Positions 33,995 to 43,184 of a stretch of 64,000 bases of DNA are shown here, one piece after another. Both the position numbers and the translations under genes were made by a program. Origin of the DNA: Sphingopyxis sp. OPL5 (lineage in GTDB: Bacteria > Pseudomonadota > Alphaproteobacteria > Sphingomonadales > Sphingomonadaceae); NCBI RefSeq assembly GCF_003797775.2, contig NZ_CP060725.1, positions 4,582,001-4,646,000 of the forward strand, in the 5' to 3' direction. The notes beneath the pieces are model-generated. The model did no database searches, was not told the DNA's origin, and was given only the letters and a program-made list of their open reading frames with translations. Position 1 is the stretch's first letter, and each line of letters starts with the position of its first letter.

Positions 33995-35512
33995 TCATTC
34001 CGCCGCGGTCGCGGTGGCGGTGAGTGCGTCGAGATAGTCGCGATTGGTCGGCAGCGCCGAGGCGAGCGAGCGGGCGCGCTGGCGTTGCTCGGCGAGCGCC
34101 GCGACCGCGCGGTCGCTGGCGACGAGGCCGGGAGGGATCGGATAGCCCATGCCGTAGAGGATATATTGATGGCTTTCGGCCGAGAAAATCTCGTCGACCT
34201 GCGGGAAATCCCAGGCCGATGGCGGCTGCTCCTGCCACAGCGCCAGCATATCGGTGAGGCGTTGCGGGACCGACGCGGGGTCACGCTGCGCCAGCCAATA
34301 GGGCTCGGGGCGCTTGCTCAGCACATAATGGAGTTTGAGGAATTCGACGATGCGATCCCAGCGATAGCGAAAGAGCGTGTTGAACCGCCCGGCGTGGATC
34401 GGCATCGTCGACGCGCTGGCCGGGAAATTGTCGATCAGCGCGTTCAGCGACAATTCGATCAGTACGATCGCCGAGGCTTCGAGCGGTTCGATGAAGCCCG
34501 CCGACAGGCCGATCGCGACGCTATTGCCCTGCCAGAAGCGCGCGCGGTGGCCGGTAGGGAAGTTCAGGCGGCGGACCGGTACGTCGGGTGCGCCCGGCAG
34601 GACCCTCGCAATATAGGCGCGCAGTTCGGCCTCGGCCGCGTCGTCGCCCAGGAAGCGGCTGGCATAGACGCAGCCGATGCCGCGGCGTCCCGGCAGGCCA
34701 ATGTCCCAGATCCATCCCGCGCGGTGCGCGGTCGAGATCGTCTGCGAAGTGATCGTGCTGCCCTCGGCGACAGGCACCTGCGCCGCGAGCGCGCGGTCGT
34801 TGAACAGCGTGTCGCTACGGTCGATCCATTCGACCCCAAGCTCGCCGCCGATCAGCAGCGCGGCGTGCCCGGTGCAGTCGATGAACAGGTCGCCCGCGAT
34901 CTCGCCATGCGCGCGGGTGGCGACCGCCGCGATGGTGTCGCCCTCGCCGCGCGTCACCGCGGTGACATGGTCGGCAAGGTGCCGGACGCCGAGCCGCCGC
35001 GTCGCATGATCGCGGAGCAGCGCCGCGAATTTTCCGGCATCGAGATGATAGGCGTAGTTCGCCGCGCCCTGATAATCGGGCATCGCGCGCTGGCGCGGCG
35101 CGAGGTCGAGGTCGCAGACCGCCGCCTGCGCGGTCATCGCGGCGCCGAAACTCCCGTCAGCCGCCGTCGCCTGCCAGGCGGCGAGCAGTTCGCCGGTCGG
35201 CAGCGCGGGCGGCGCGGTGAAGGGGTGAAGGTAGCGATCGTCTGCCGCGCCATCGACCCAGAAGTCGAAGCGCGAACCCTGCTTGAACGACCCGTCGCAC
35301 GCCGCGAGGAATTCACCCTCCGGAATCCCGATCGCGGTGAGCGTCGCGCGCATCGTCGGCCAGGTGCCTTCGCCCACCCCGATCGTCGGAATGTCGGGTG
35401 CTTCGATCAGGGTCACGTCGAGCGTGGGACGCGCCGCGGCGAGCCGCGCGGCCGCCAGCCAGCCAGCGGTGCCGCCGCCGACAATGACCACCCTCTCGAC
35501 CGTTTTTGCCAT
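33995..35512 (-). CDS. Flavin-dependent tryptophan halogenase family protein (divergent branch)
   Basis: A 505-residue protein with GGGTAGWL at 12-19, GVGEGTWP at 45-52, catalytic Lys77 in [18 protein letters not shown] in place of WxWxIP and EPLEASAIV with the conserved glutamate. It is probably active but belongs to a different branch from the 30748 and 1722 genes. It is the first gene of the halogenase-SapC-cupin-halogenase operon. A perfect GGAACGTTCC palindrome overlaps its ribosome site and start codon. A terminator separates it from the TonB receptor gene upstream, so the operon probably has its own promoter. Confidence 0.9.
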   Translation of the reverse strand: MAKTVERVVIVGGGTAGWLAAARLAAARPTLDVTLIEAPDIPTIGVGEGTWPTMRATLTAIGIPEGEFLAACDGSFKQGSRFDFWVDGAADDRYLHPFTAPPALPTGELLAAWQATAADGSFGAAMTAQAAVCDLDLAPRQRAMPDYQGAANYAYHLDAGKFAALLRDHATRRLGVRHLADHVTAVTRGEGDTIAAVATRAHGEIAGDLFIDCTGHAALLIGGELGVEWIDRSDTLFNDRALAAQVPVAEGSTITSQTISTAHRAGWIWDIGLPGRRGIGCVYASRFLGDDAAEAELRAYIARVLPGAPDVPVRRLNFPTGHRARFWQGNSVAIGLSAGFIEPLEASAIVLIELSLNALIDNFPASASTMPIHAGRFNTLFRYRWDRIVEFLKLHYVLSKRPEPYWLAQRDPASVPQRLTDMLALWQEQPPSAWDFPQVDEIFSAESHQYILYGMGYPIPPGLVASDRAVAALAEQRQRARSLASALPTNRDYLDALTATATAAE

Positions 35513-35527
35513 TGGGAACGTTCCTAA
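35512..35527. promoter_or_regulatory. LacI-type operator overlapping the start of the halogenase operon
   Basis: TTGGGAACGTTCCTAA contains the perfect 10-base palindrome GGAACGTTCC and lies directly at the ATG (35512-35510, minus strand). The AGGA on the coding strand that should serve as ribosome site is part of it. It shares GAACGTT with the sites at 28362 and 38680-38712. Confidence 0.6.
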
Positions 35528-35551
35528 GCCACTCGCCGGCCCGCGTCACGC

Positions 35552-35585
35552 AAAAGAGCCGCGCCCCGATTGGAAGCGCGGCTCT
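35552..35585 (-). terminator. Rho-independent terminator of the TonB receptor gene
   Basis: Perfect 9-base arms (AGAGCCGCG and CGCGGCTCT) around a 13-base loop lie 32 bases after the receptor stop. Read on the minus strand the stem is followed by TTTT. It sits before the halogenase operon. Confidence 0.8.
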
Positions 35586-35616
35586 CTCGCCAGTCGGTCA
35601 ATGCACCGCGCCCGCC

Positions 35617-38600
35617 CTAGAAGGCGAAGCGAACGCCCGCCGCGTAGCGGGCAAAGCCCGGCGACACGAAAGTCACATTGTTGTTGTGCCGCAGATGCCC
35701 GCGCCGGCCCTCGCCCGTGATGTTGATCGCCTCGACGAACCCGGTGAGACCCGGCATGAACTCATAGCTCGCGCTGGCGTCGATCTGCCAATAATCCTCG
35801 ATATAGGTCGGGTTCGGCCCCGAACTCTGGAGGAATTCTTCGCGCCAGTTCCACGCGACACGCGCCTGCAGTCCGTTCTTGTCGTAATAGGCGACCGCGT
35901 TGGCGCTGTCGCTGAGCCCGGTCAGCGCGAACTGCGGCACCGACGAGGGCTGGGTATTGTCGTAGGTGGCGCTGCCGTTGACGATCGTATAGTTCAGGAT
36001 GACGCCGAAACCGGTGTCCCAGAAGCTGTGCTGGAGCGCGAATTCGAAGCCGTTGAGCGACGCGGTCTGGTCGCTGTTGATCGGCGTCGTAATCTCGAAG
36101 TTCAGCGCCGGGTCGCCCGGGATGCTGTTGATCGTGCCGACATAGGTGCCCGGCCCGCCCCCGGTGATCGTCACCGAATTGGGGAAGTTGGCAAAGATGT
36201 ACTGGCGGATCTGGGCGACGGTCGCGTTCGCCCCGAGCGAGGCGAGCGCCGCGTTCCAGCGCGGACCACCGACCGGGGTGGTCAGGCCGAACGCCTCGGT
36301 ATCGATGCGCGTCGTCGAGATGAAGTTGCTGACGTCCTTGTGGAAATAGCCGACCGAAACATAGCTGCCCGGCGAGTAATACCATTCGGCCGACAGATCG
36401 ATATTCTTCGACTTGTAGGGAACGAGGCCCGGATTGCCCTGCGCCCCGCCGCCGCCGCCGACGCGGAACAGCGTGTCGAGCGTGCGCCCGCCCTGCAGAT
36501 TGGCATAGTCGGAGCGCGTGATCGTGTGGCTGTACGATGCGCGCAGCTTCACATTATCCATCGGCGAGATGTCGAAATCGACCGCCGGCAGCCAGTTGTT
36601 GTACGACCCCTTGAAGCGGGTGAAATCGCTGTCGCCCGAGAAGATGATGTTGAATTCATTGTCGCCGACCCAGCGCGTGCCGGTCGGCACCGGCACCAGC
36701 GCCGCCGACGACACATCGGTGACCTCGTAGCGGACGCCGGCGACGAAATGCGCCGGATTGTCGAAGAGGTCGAACTTGGTCGCGACCTGCAGATAGGGGG
36801 CCAGCGTCTTTTCGGTGATGCGCCGGTCGGTGTTGAAGGCCGCGATACAGGTGCCGGGGATCGCCGCCGAACCCGTCTGCGGTCGGCTGCAGACGCCATA
36901 TTTGCTTTCGATCAGGTCGACCATGCGCTCATAGTCGAACCGGTAAAAGCTCTGGATCATGCCCGGCTGCGCCAGGCCCGGGAATTTGTCGGGCAGCGTT
37001 TCGAGCGTGAAGATGTCGTCGGGAATGTCGGCCGCCGGACCCGAACCGCCCCAGGTGTCGTTCTGGATCGTGCCGAAGGCCGAGCGGACCTTGTTCTCGA
37101 CATAGGAGACGCCGAAATCGATGCTGTCGAGGAAGCCCCCGTCATGGTCGTAATTGCCGCGCAGCTGGACCTGGTTGATCTCGTCGCGGAAATAAGCGGC
37201 GCGGAAGGCGTTGCCGGTGGGCTGGATCAGCGCCGCGTTCAGCGGATCGATACCGGGATGCATATTGTAGGAGAGGACCGGCAGGTCGTTCTCGAAGTTG
37301 ACCGTCTGGTTGGCGATGCCGAAGATGGCATTGCCGACCGAGGTGCTCGACCCGAAGCGGTTGACCGGCTTCACCGTCGCGCTCGACCGATGATAGTCGA
37401 GGTCGATCGTCACGCCGCCGGGGCCGTCCCAATGAATATTGCCGCCGAGCGATTTATTCTCGGCGCGGTTTTCGGTCAGCGAGCCGCTGTACGACAGGTC
37501 CTTGCCGCCGTTGAGCGCGGTGGTGCTGGGCGGAGCCGGCGGCTGCGGGAAGGCTTCGGAATAGAAGATCGGGCCGGCGACCGGGCCGTCGGTCCACGAA
37601 CTGGTCGTGTTTTCATGGTTGAACCAGATGCCGACATTGCTGTTGCGCGTTTCGACGGTGTTGCGCGAATAGGTATAGTCGATCGTCGCGGTCAGGCTGT
37701 CGGTCGGGCGGAATTGCAGCACCGCCTGCCCGTTGATACGCTCGCGGTTGACGTCGTTGAGGTCGTAGGACGCGTTCTGCGGCACCTGATAGACGTCGGT
37801 CGGGTCGGGCCGGTTGGTGATGCGCGCCGCGCCCGGCGTGCCCGGCTGGGCCAGCGAACCCCAGTTGTTCTCGGACCCCAGATACCCGTCGCGCCAGCCG
37901 ACATTGGCCGAGTTCGTGCTCGACTTGCGCTTCTGGTACGACCCGGTGACGAGGATGCCGATCGTGTCGTCGGCAAAGGTGGTGCTGAAGATGCCCGAGA
38001 TTTCGGGGGTGACCGGATTGCCCTCGTTGCGCGACGAGTCATAGACCGCCTTGGCCGAGATGCTGCCGTGCATGCCCGGTTTGTCGAGCGGGCGCGGGGT
38101 GCGGATGTTGATCGTCGAACCGATGCCGCCCGATTCATTCGTCGCGCGGCCGCTCTTGTACACCTCGACCGCCGAAACGGCCTCGGACGCAAGATTGGCG
38201 AAGTCGAACGAACGCGACGCGGGCGCGCTGCCGCCGTCGCCGATGAAAGCGGTCGGCATCTGGCGGCCGTTGAGCGTCACCAGGTTGAATTCGGGACCGA
38301 AACCGCGGACCGTGACCAGCGAACCCTCGCCGTTCGAGCGGTCGATCGACACGCCGGTGATGCGTTGCAGCGATTCGGCGAGATTGGTGTCAGGGAATTT
38401 GCCGATATCCTCGGCCGAGATCGCATCGACGACGCCCTGCGCATCGCGCTTGATATCGGCGGCGGCGGACAGGCTGGCCCGGATGCCGGTGACGACGATC
38501 TCGTCGCCATCGACGGTGCGGTCTTCGGGGGGGGCGTCCTGCGCCATCGCGACCTGCGCCACGCTCATCAGCGCAACCGCCGACGTGCCGGCCAGAATCT

Positions 38601-38631
38601 TCGCGAGCCAAAGCTTATGCGGAGCCTGCAT
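35617..38631 (-). CDS. TonB-dependent receptor of the glucan locus
   Basis: A 1004-residue outer-membrane receptor. It has a signal peptide (1-30, ending VAMAQ), then DEIVVTGIRASLSAA and a plug domain (KFPDTNLAESLQRITGVSIDR, VTVRGFGPEFNLVTLNGRQMP). A large barrel follows that ends AAGVRFAF. The plug wording matches the Xanthomonas/Caulobacter-type glycan receptors. It likely imports beta-gluco-oligosaccharides that the GH3 enzyme then trims. The promoter is unusually readable: TTGACA at 38712-38717 on the minus strand, a 17-base spacer filled by a perfect palindrome, and a weak -10. A strong ribosome site GGGAGGG precedes the ATG. Confidence 0.96.
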   Translation of the reverse strand: MQAPHKLWLAKILAGTSAVALMSVAQVAMAQDAPPEDRTVDGDEIVVTGIRASLSAAADIKRDAQGVVDAISAEDIGKFPDTNLAESLQRITGVSIDRSNGEGSLVTVRGFGPEFNLVTLNGRQMPTAFIGDGGSAPASRSFDFANLASEAVSAVEVYKSGRATNESGGIGSTINIRTPRPLDKPGMHGSISAKAVYDSSRNEGNPVTPEISGIFSTTFADDTIGILVTGSYQKRKSSTNSANVGWRDGYLGSENNWGSLAQPGTPGAARITNRPDPTDVYQVPQNASYDLNDVNRERINGQAVLQFRPTDSLTATIDYTYSRNTVETRNSNVGIWFNHENTTSSWTDGPVAGPIFYSEAFPQPPAPPSTTALNGGKDLSYSGSLTENRAENKSLGGNIHWDGPGGVTIDLDYHRSSATVKPVNRFGSSTSVGNAIFGIANQTVNFENDLPVLSYNMHPGIDPLNAALIQPTGNAFRAAYFRDEINQVQLRGNYDHDGGFLDSIDFGVSYVENKVRSAFGTIQNDTWGGSGPAADIPDDIFTLETLPDKFPGLAQPGMIQSFYRFDYERMVDLIESKYGVCSRPQTGSAAIPGTCIAAFNTDRRITEKTLAPYLQVATKFDLFDNPAHFVAGVRYEVTDVSSAALVPVPTGTRWVGDNEFNIIFSGDSDFTRFKGSYNNWLPAVDFDISPMDNVKLRASYSHTITRSDYANLQGGRTLDTLFRVGGGGGAQGNPGLVPYKSKNIDLSAEWYYSPGSYVSVGYFHKDVSNFISTTRIDTEAFGLTTPVGGPRWNAALASLGANATVAQIRQYIFANFPNSVTITGGGPGTYVGTINSIPGDPALNFEITTPINSDQTASLNGFEFALQHSFWDTGFGVILNYTIVNGSATYDNTQPSSVPQFALTGLSDSANAVAYYDKNGLQARVAWNWREEFLQSSGPNPTYIEDYWQIDASASYEFMPGLTGFVEAINITGEGRRGHLRHNNNVTFVSPGFARYAAGVRFAF

Positions 38632-38679
38632 CCCTGTTCCCTCCCGTTTAGCCGCTCATTTTCGGCGGCATTTCGCTAA

Positions 38680-38717
38680 TGTGAACGTTATCTAAATGAG
38701 AACGTTCTCATTGTCAA
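38680..38717 (-). promoter_or_regulatory. Receptor promoter with two LacI-type operators
   Basis: On the minus strand TTGACA (38712-38717) and TAGATA (38689-38694) are 17 bases apart. The spacer is filled by AATGAGAACGTTCTCATT (38695-38712), a perfect 18-base palindrome. A second site, TGTGAACGTTATCT (38680-38693), overlaps the -10 and start region. The two centres are 17 bases apart. Repressor bound here would block RNA polymerase directly. The rest of the gap up to 38864 shows nothing else I can name. Confidence 0.7.
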
Positions 38718-38864
38718 CGCGGGTCGTCGTTGCATTCCTATGCAATCGGGAAGGGATTTGCATCGCCCGTCAGTGAGGTCAGGGCGCGCGGGCCAACAAT
38801 GCGACGGGTTTTCAGGCTCCCCACGCAGCCGTCGGCGCACCGCAAAGGATCGTTTTTTGAAAGC

Positions 38865-39755
38865 TCAGCGGCTCCAGCGCGCGAAGATCGCGGTGGGGAG
38901 CAGCAGTCCCCTCGCCTCTTCACGCACCGCGAGTTCGCCGCATTCGACCTTGCCGGGAAGGTCGGCGAAGAGCTGGTTCAGCAATTCACCGATCGCCAGC
39001 GCCGACATGCGCACCGCATAGACGGTGAGGAACAGCGCGCGGCTGTCGGCGTCGAGCAGTTGGCGGCAGTCAGCGAGCAATGGCGCGAGCCCTTCCTCGA
39101 GCTGCCAGCGTTCGCCGGTCGGGCCGCGCCCGAACTTGGGCGGGTCGAGCAGGATCGCGTCGTAGCGCTTCTCGCGCCGCACTTCGCGCGCGGTGAACTT
39201 GCCGGCGTCATCGACGATCCAGCGGACCGGCTTGTCGGCCATGCCCGCCAGCGCGGCATTTTCGCGCGCCTGCGACACCGATTTCTTCGACGCGTCGACA
39301 TGCGTCACCGACGCGCCCGCGGCGGCGAGCGCCTGGCTGCCGACGCCCGTGTAGCCGAACAGGTTGAGGAAGGCGGGATCGGGCTTGTCGGCGATCTGCC
39401 CGCGCAGCCAGTCCCACACCGGCGCCATGTCGGGGAAGAAACCGAGATGCCGGAACGGGGTGCATTGCGCGGTGAAGCGCGTTTCGCGCCAGCCGAGCGG
39501 CCAGCCCTCCTGCGGAACGGGCTTGTTATAATACCAGCGACCACCGCCGTCGTCGTCCGACGCCGGGATGAACTCGCCATCGGCGGCGTCCCATTCGCTT
39601 TGCGGGAGCGCGGGCGCCCACATCGCCTGCGGTTCGGGACGGATGAAGCGGAAGCGGCCATAGCGCTCGAGCTTGCGCCCGTTGCCGCTGTCGACCAGCC
39701 CATAATCGTCCCACGCCTCGCCGACGAGGGTGACGAGCGGCAGCAGATCAGCCAC
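38865..39755 (-). CDS. Class I SAM-dependent methyltransferase, RlmI/RlmK-like
   Basis: A 296-residue cytoplasmic methyltransferase with a Rossmann fold: SAM motif FLNLFGYTGVGSQALAAAGA near residue 130, the acidic VTHVDASKKSV near 150, and LLDPPKFGRG near 198, the NPPY-type motif seen in rRNA cytosine/guanine methyltransferases of the RlmI/RlmK group. The N-terminal PUA domain of RlmI is absent; instead about 100 residues with a YYNKPVPQEGWP segment precede the catalytic domain. It overlaps thrC by 8 bases and ends the cytochrome oxidase-thrC gene run. An rRNA target is likely but not shown. Confidence 0.85.
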   Translation of the reverse strand: MADLLPLVTLVGEAWDDYGLVDSGNGRKLERYGRFRFIRPEPQAMWAPALPQSEWDAADGEFIPASDDDGGGRWYYNKPVPQEGWPLGWRETRFTAQCTPFRHLGFFPDMAPVWDWLRGQIADKPDPAFLNLFGYTGVGSQALAAAGASVTHVDASKKSVSQARENAALAGMADKPVRWIVDDAGKFTAREVRREKRYDAILLDPPKFGRGPTGERWQLEEGLAPLLADCRQLLDADSRALFLTVYAVRMSALAIGELLNQLFADLPGKVECGELAVREEARGLLLPTAIFARWSR

Positions 39756-41145
39756 GCGCGGCTTCCGCGAGGACGAAGGCCTTCACCGCGTCATAGTCGC
39801 CGGGCAGCTTGGTGTAGCGTTCCTCGCGATCGAAGAGATTGCCGAGCCGCGCGGGCAGCGCCGGACGCACGCCGGTCGCACGCTCGACCGCCTCGCGGAA
39901 CTTCGCGGGATGCGCGGTCGCGAGGGTGACGACGGGAATGTCCGCATCGATGTCGAGTTGGCGTGCAGCCGCGAGGCCGACGGCGCTGTGCGGGTCGATG
40001 ACCTGCCCGCCCTTTTCTTGCGCCCAGCGCAGCGCGAGCGACATCGAATCGCCGTCGATACTGGCGCTGGAGAACAGCCCGCGCGCGCCGCTGAGCATGT
40101 CGGCGGGGATCGTCATCGCGCGGTTGGTGTCGAAGTCGCCCATCATGCCGGTGATCGCAGCGCCGTCGCGGCCCGACAGGTCGAAGAGCAGCCGTTCGAA
40201 ATTGCTGCTGACCTGGATGTCCATGCTCGGCGTCGCGGTCGGCGTCACGGTGCCGGCGCTGTAATCGCCGCTGGTCAGCGCGCGGTGGAGGATGTCGTTG
40301 ACGTTGGTCGCGACGACGAGCCGCGCGATGGGGAGGCCCATGCGCGAGGCGACATAGCCCGCGAAGACGTCGCCGAAATTGCCCGTCGGCACGCTGAACG
40401 CCACCGGACGGTCGGGGCCGCCGAGGCGAACGGCGGCGTAGAAATAATAGACGACCTGCGCCATCAGCCGCGCCCAGTTGATGCTGTTCACCGCCGAGAG
40501 CGTGACCTGGCTGCGCGCCTCGGCGTCGCCGAACAGCCTTTTCACCATCGCCTGCGCGTCGTCGAAGCTGCCGTCGATCGCGATATTGTGGACGTTGGGG
40601 GCGAGCACTGTCGTCATCTGGCGGCGCTGGACGTCGCTGACCCGGCCTTCGGGATGGAGCATGAAGATCTGGATATGCTCGCGCCCCGCGACCGCCTCGA
40701 TCGCCGCCGAGCCGGTGTCGCCCGAGGTGGCGCCGACGATCGTGATATTGGTGTCGCCGCCCGCGAGGAATTTCTCGAACAACTGGCCGAGCAGTTGCAG
40801 CGCGACATCCTTGAACGCGAGCGTCGGGCCGTGGAACAGTTCGAGCAGCCAGTGGCGATGGTCGAGCTGGACGAGCGGGGTCACCGCGTCGTGGCTGAAG
40901 CGGCCATAGGCCGCCTTGCACAGCTGACGCAGTTCATCCTCGTCGAGCGCGCCCGCGACGAAAGGGGTCATCACCCGCACCGCGGTTTCGACATAGTCGA
41001 GGCCGGCGAAGGCGCGGATTTCGTCCCGGCTCAGCGTCGGCCATGTCGCCGGCACATAAAGCCCGCCGTCGCTGGCGAGGCCGGCGAGCGTGGCGGCACG
41101 AAAGTCGAGGGTCGGCGCGGAGCCGCGGGTGCTGATATATTCCAT
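39748..41145 (-). CDS. thrC: Threonine synthase
   Basis: A 465-residue PLP enzyme converting O-phosphohomoserine to threonine. It shows the long (class II) threonine synthase layout: DGGLYVPATWP near residue 28, PLVQLDHRHWLLELFHGPTLAFKDVALQLLG near 90-120 with the PLP lysine in FKD, GATSGDTGSAAIEA near 140 and FSVPTGNFGDVFAGY near 245. The start at 41145 (MEYISTRG) is the normal family N-terminus. It sits downstream of SURF1 with 26 bases between and overlaps the methyltransferase gene, an order common in sphingomonads. Confidence 0.96.
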   Translation of the reverse strand: MEYISTRGSAPTLDFRAATLAGLASDGGLYVPATWPTLSRDEIRAFAGLDYVETAVRVMTPFVAGALDEDELRQLCKAAYGRFSHDAVTPLVQLDHRHWLLELFHGPTLAFKDVALQLLGQLFEKFLAGGDTNITIVGATSGDTGSAAIEAVAGREHIQIFMLHPEGRVSDVQRRQMTTVLAPNVHNIAIDGSFDDAQAMVKRLFGDAEARSQVTLSAVNSINWARLMAQVVYYFYAAVRLGGPDRPVAFSVPTGNFGDVFAGYVASRMGLPIARLVVATNVNDILHRALTSGDYSAGTVTPTATPSMDIQVSSNFERLLFDLSGRDGAAITGMMGDFDTNRAMTIPADMLSGARGLFSSASIDGDSMSLALRWAQEKGGQVIDPHSAVGLAAARQLDIDADIPVVTLATAHPAKFREAVERATGVRPALPARLGNLFDREERYTKLPGDYDAVKAFVLAEAARG

Positions 41146-41171
41146 GGCGCCCAGCGCCTAGCGGTGTCCGC

Positions 41172-41840
41172 TCAAGCCCGCAAGCGGCGGCGCACCGCGA
41201 GGATGTAGATGATCAGCGCCGCGGCCGCGAACAGGAACCATTGCCCCGCATAAGCGAGATGATTGTTCGGGGTGTCGGCGGCCGACGGCACCGCGCTGGC
41301 GCGCAGCCCGGGCGCCGGCGCGTCGGCGACAAGCATCGCGCGCGCCGGCACGGCCTTGCCCGTCATCCGTTCGATCAGCGTCGGTTGTTCGGGACCCGGA
41401 ACGATGGTGCCCTGCACGATGCCGCCGGTCCATTTCGGCGGCGTGAAGTCGTCGGCGGTGCCGACGTCGACGAGCACGCCCGGCCCCTCGGCACCGGTGC
41501 GGCAGTCGGCGATCATCCGGATCCCCGTCTTGCCGGCGCGGTCGGTGCCGCTGCGCTGCTCCCAGCGCACCGGTTCGAGGCAGGCGACGCTGCTCTTGCG
41601 ATAGAGCATCGTGTCGGGAACCGGCGGCAGTTTGGGATAGGCGACGGTCGCCGACATCGCGCTGTTGCGCTGAAAGAGCGCGATCAGCGCTTCCTTTTCG
41701 CCCTTGCGCTGTAGCTGCCAGACGCCGAGCGCGATCATCGTCGCCACCGCGGCGAGGACGAGGATCGTCGGGATGATCGGCCAGCGGCGGGCGGGCGCGG
41801 ACGTGTCCGGGGTTTCGGGGGTCGCAGGCTGGTCAGTCAT
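41172..41840 (-). CDS. SURF1 family cytochrome c oxidase assembly protein
   Basis: A 222-residue inner-membrane protein with two helices, at about residues 22-42 (IIPTILVLAAVATMIALGVWQL) and 198-216, flanking a periplasmic domain. Family signatures are GVWQLQRKGEKEAL after helix 1 and the closing NNHLAYAGQWFLFA before helix 2. SURF1 proteins help insert heme a into oxidase subunit I. The start at 41840 overlaps the DUF983 gene by 8 bases. It lies in the oxidase assembly run, as expected. Confidence 0.92.
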   Translation of the reverse strand: MTDQPATPETPDTSAPARRWPIIPTILVLAAVATMIALGVWQLQRKGEKEALIALFQRNSAMSATVAYPKLPPVPDTMLYRKSSVACLEPVRWEQRSGTDRAGKTGIRMIADCRTGAEGPGVLVDVGTADDFTPPKWTGGIVQGTIVPGPEQPTLIERMTGKAVPARAMLVADAPAPGLRASAVPSAADTPNNHLAYAGQWFLFAAAALIIYILAVRRRLRA

Positions 41841-42267
41841 CCGGTTTCTCCACCCGTCCCTCGGCCGCGTCGCGCTGATGCTCGCTCGCCAGCAGCGCCC
41901 CCTTGGCGATGCGGAGGCCATAGATGACCGCGGCGACGGTCAGCGGCACCCACAGGATGACATGCACCCACAAGGGCGGCGCAACGGCGGCATCGAGCAG
42001 GAGCGCGGCGACGATCAGCAGCGCGCCGATAATCAGGGTCAGGAAGGCGGCGGGGCCGTCGCCGACATTGTAGCGGCCCGAATCGAAGCCGCACGTCGGG
42101 CAGCGTTCGCGAAAATTCGCCGCGCCCTCGAACAGTCCCGGCGTCCCGCATTCGGGGCAGAGACCAAAAAGGGCAGCGCGCCAGAGCGGCGGCTGCCCCT
42201 TTTGAAGTTGGTCGGTGTCCGGCAACTCAGTGCGCGGCGACAGGTGCGCCCCAGCCGCCCCAGACAT
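41833..42267 (-). CDS. DUF983 family membrane protein
   Basis: A protein of up to 144 residues. A zinc-ribbon-like pair CPEC and CPTC (about residues 37-60) precedes two membrane helices. DUF983 genes lie with cytochrome oxidase subunit III and SURF1 in many alphaproteobacteria, but their job is not known; a role in oxidase assembly is inferred. The ATG at 42267 would overlap the end of subunit III by 41 bases. A TTG about 45 bases further in (the leucine of TELPD) would avoid most of this overlap, so the start is uncertain. Confidence 0.85.
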   Translation of the reverse strand: MSGAAGAHLSPRTELPDTDQLQKGQPPLWRAALFGLCPECGTPGLFEGAANFRERCPTCGFDSGRYNVGDGPAAFLTLIIGALLIVAALLLDAAVAPPLWVHVILWVPLTVAAVIYGLRIAKGALLASEHQRDAAEGRVEKPDD

Positions 42268-43102
42268 AGACGATGATGAAGAGGAACAGCCACACGACGT
42301 CGACGAAGTGCCAGTACCAGGCAGCCGCTTCGAAGCCGAAATGCTGGGTCGGGGTGAAGTGGCCCTTATAGGTACGCGCGAGGCAGACGATCAGGAAGAT
42401 CGTGCCGACGAGCACGTGGAAGCCGTGGAAGCCGGTCGCCATATAGAAGGCCGAGCTGTAGTTGCTCTGACCAAAGCCGAACGGCGCGACGCTATATTCA
42501 TAAGCCTGGATCGACGAGAAGACGACACCGAGGATGATCGTCGCCCACAGGCCCTTTTTCAGGCCTTCACGGTCGCCGTGGATCAGCGCATGGTGCGCCC
42601 AGGTGATCGTGGTGCCCGAGCAGAGCAGGATCAGCGTGTTGAGCAAGGGCAGCGAGAAGGCGTCCATGACGTGGATGCCCTTCGGCGGCCACATGGTGAT
42701 GGTCGCGGCGCCGTCCTGGCCGAACAGCGAGGTGACCGCGCCGTCGGCATATTCGATCGGCACCGGGAACAGCGAGAAGTCGAACCAGGCCCAGAACCAG
42801 CCGACGAAGAACATGACTTCCGACGCGATGAACAGGATCATGCCATAGCGCAGATGCAGCTGGACGACCGGGGTGTGATCGCCGGCATGGGCTTCGTTGA
42901 TGACGTCCGACCACCAGCTGAAGAAGGTGGCGATGACGCCCATGAAGCCGAGGCCGAGCACCCATTTGCCCGCGCCGCCGAAATAGTCGGCGTGCATGAA
43001 CATCACGAGGCCGAAGAACATCACCAGCGCGGCAGCCGAGCCGATGAGCGGCCAGACGCTCGGGTTTACGAGGTGATAGTCATGATGTTTCGCACCGGAC
43101 AT
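42227..43102 (-). CDS. ctaE: Cytochrome c oxidase subunit III
   Basis: A 291-residue, seven-helix subunit of the aa3-type terminal oxidase. The family opening AKHHDYHLVNPSVWPLIGS, the segment FFVGWFWAWFDFSLFP near residue 95 and the late GFHGFHVLVGTIFLIVCL and FVDVVWLFLFIIVYVWG are clear. I chose the second ATG at 43102 (MSGAKHHDYH), preceded by GGGAAA, over the one at 43147, because the extra 15 residues look like leader sequence. It is encoded after ctaG with an 82-base gap and overlaps the DUF983 gene. Confidence 0.96.
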   Translation of the reverse strand: MSGAKHHDYHLVNPSVWPLIGSAAALVMFFGLVMFMHADYFGGAGKWVLGLGFMGVIATFFSWWSDVINEAHAGDHTPVVQLHLRYGMILFIASEVMFFVGWFWAWFDFSLFPVPIEYADGAVTSLFGQDGAATITMWPPKGIHVMDAFSLPLLNTLILLCSGTTITWAHHALIHGDREGLKKGLWATIILGVVFSSIQAYEYSVAPFGFGQSNYSSAFYMATGFHGFHVLVGTIFLIVCLARTYKGHFTPTQHFGFEAAAWYWHFVDVVWLFLFIIVYVWGGWGAPVAAH

Positions 43103-43184
43103 GGCGTTTTTCCCGTTTTTAGCAGCCCCAGCATCACGATTCCCCATCGTCCGCCGGCCTTGGTAAGACTCTTTGATCGCGGCC

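Noticed and set aside
35506..38679. A 1057-codon plus-strand frame opposite the second TonB receptor
   Set aside because: Antisense shadow with biased composition; the minus-strand frame has signal peptide, plug and barrel motifs.
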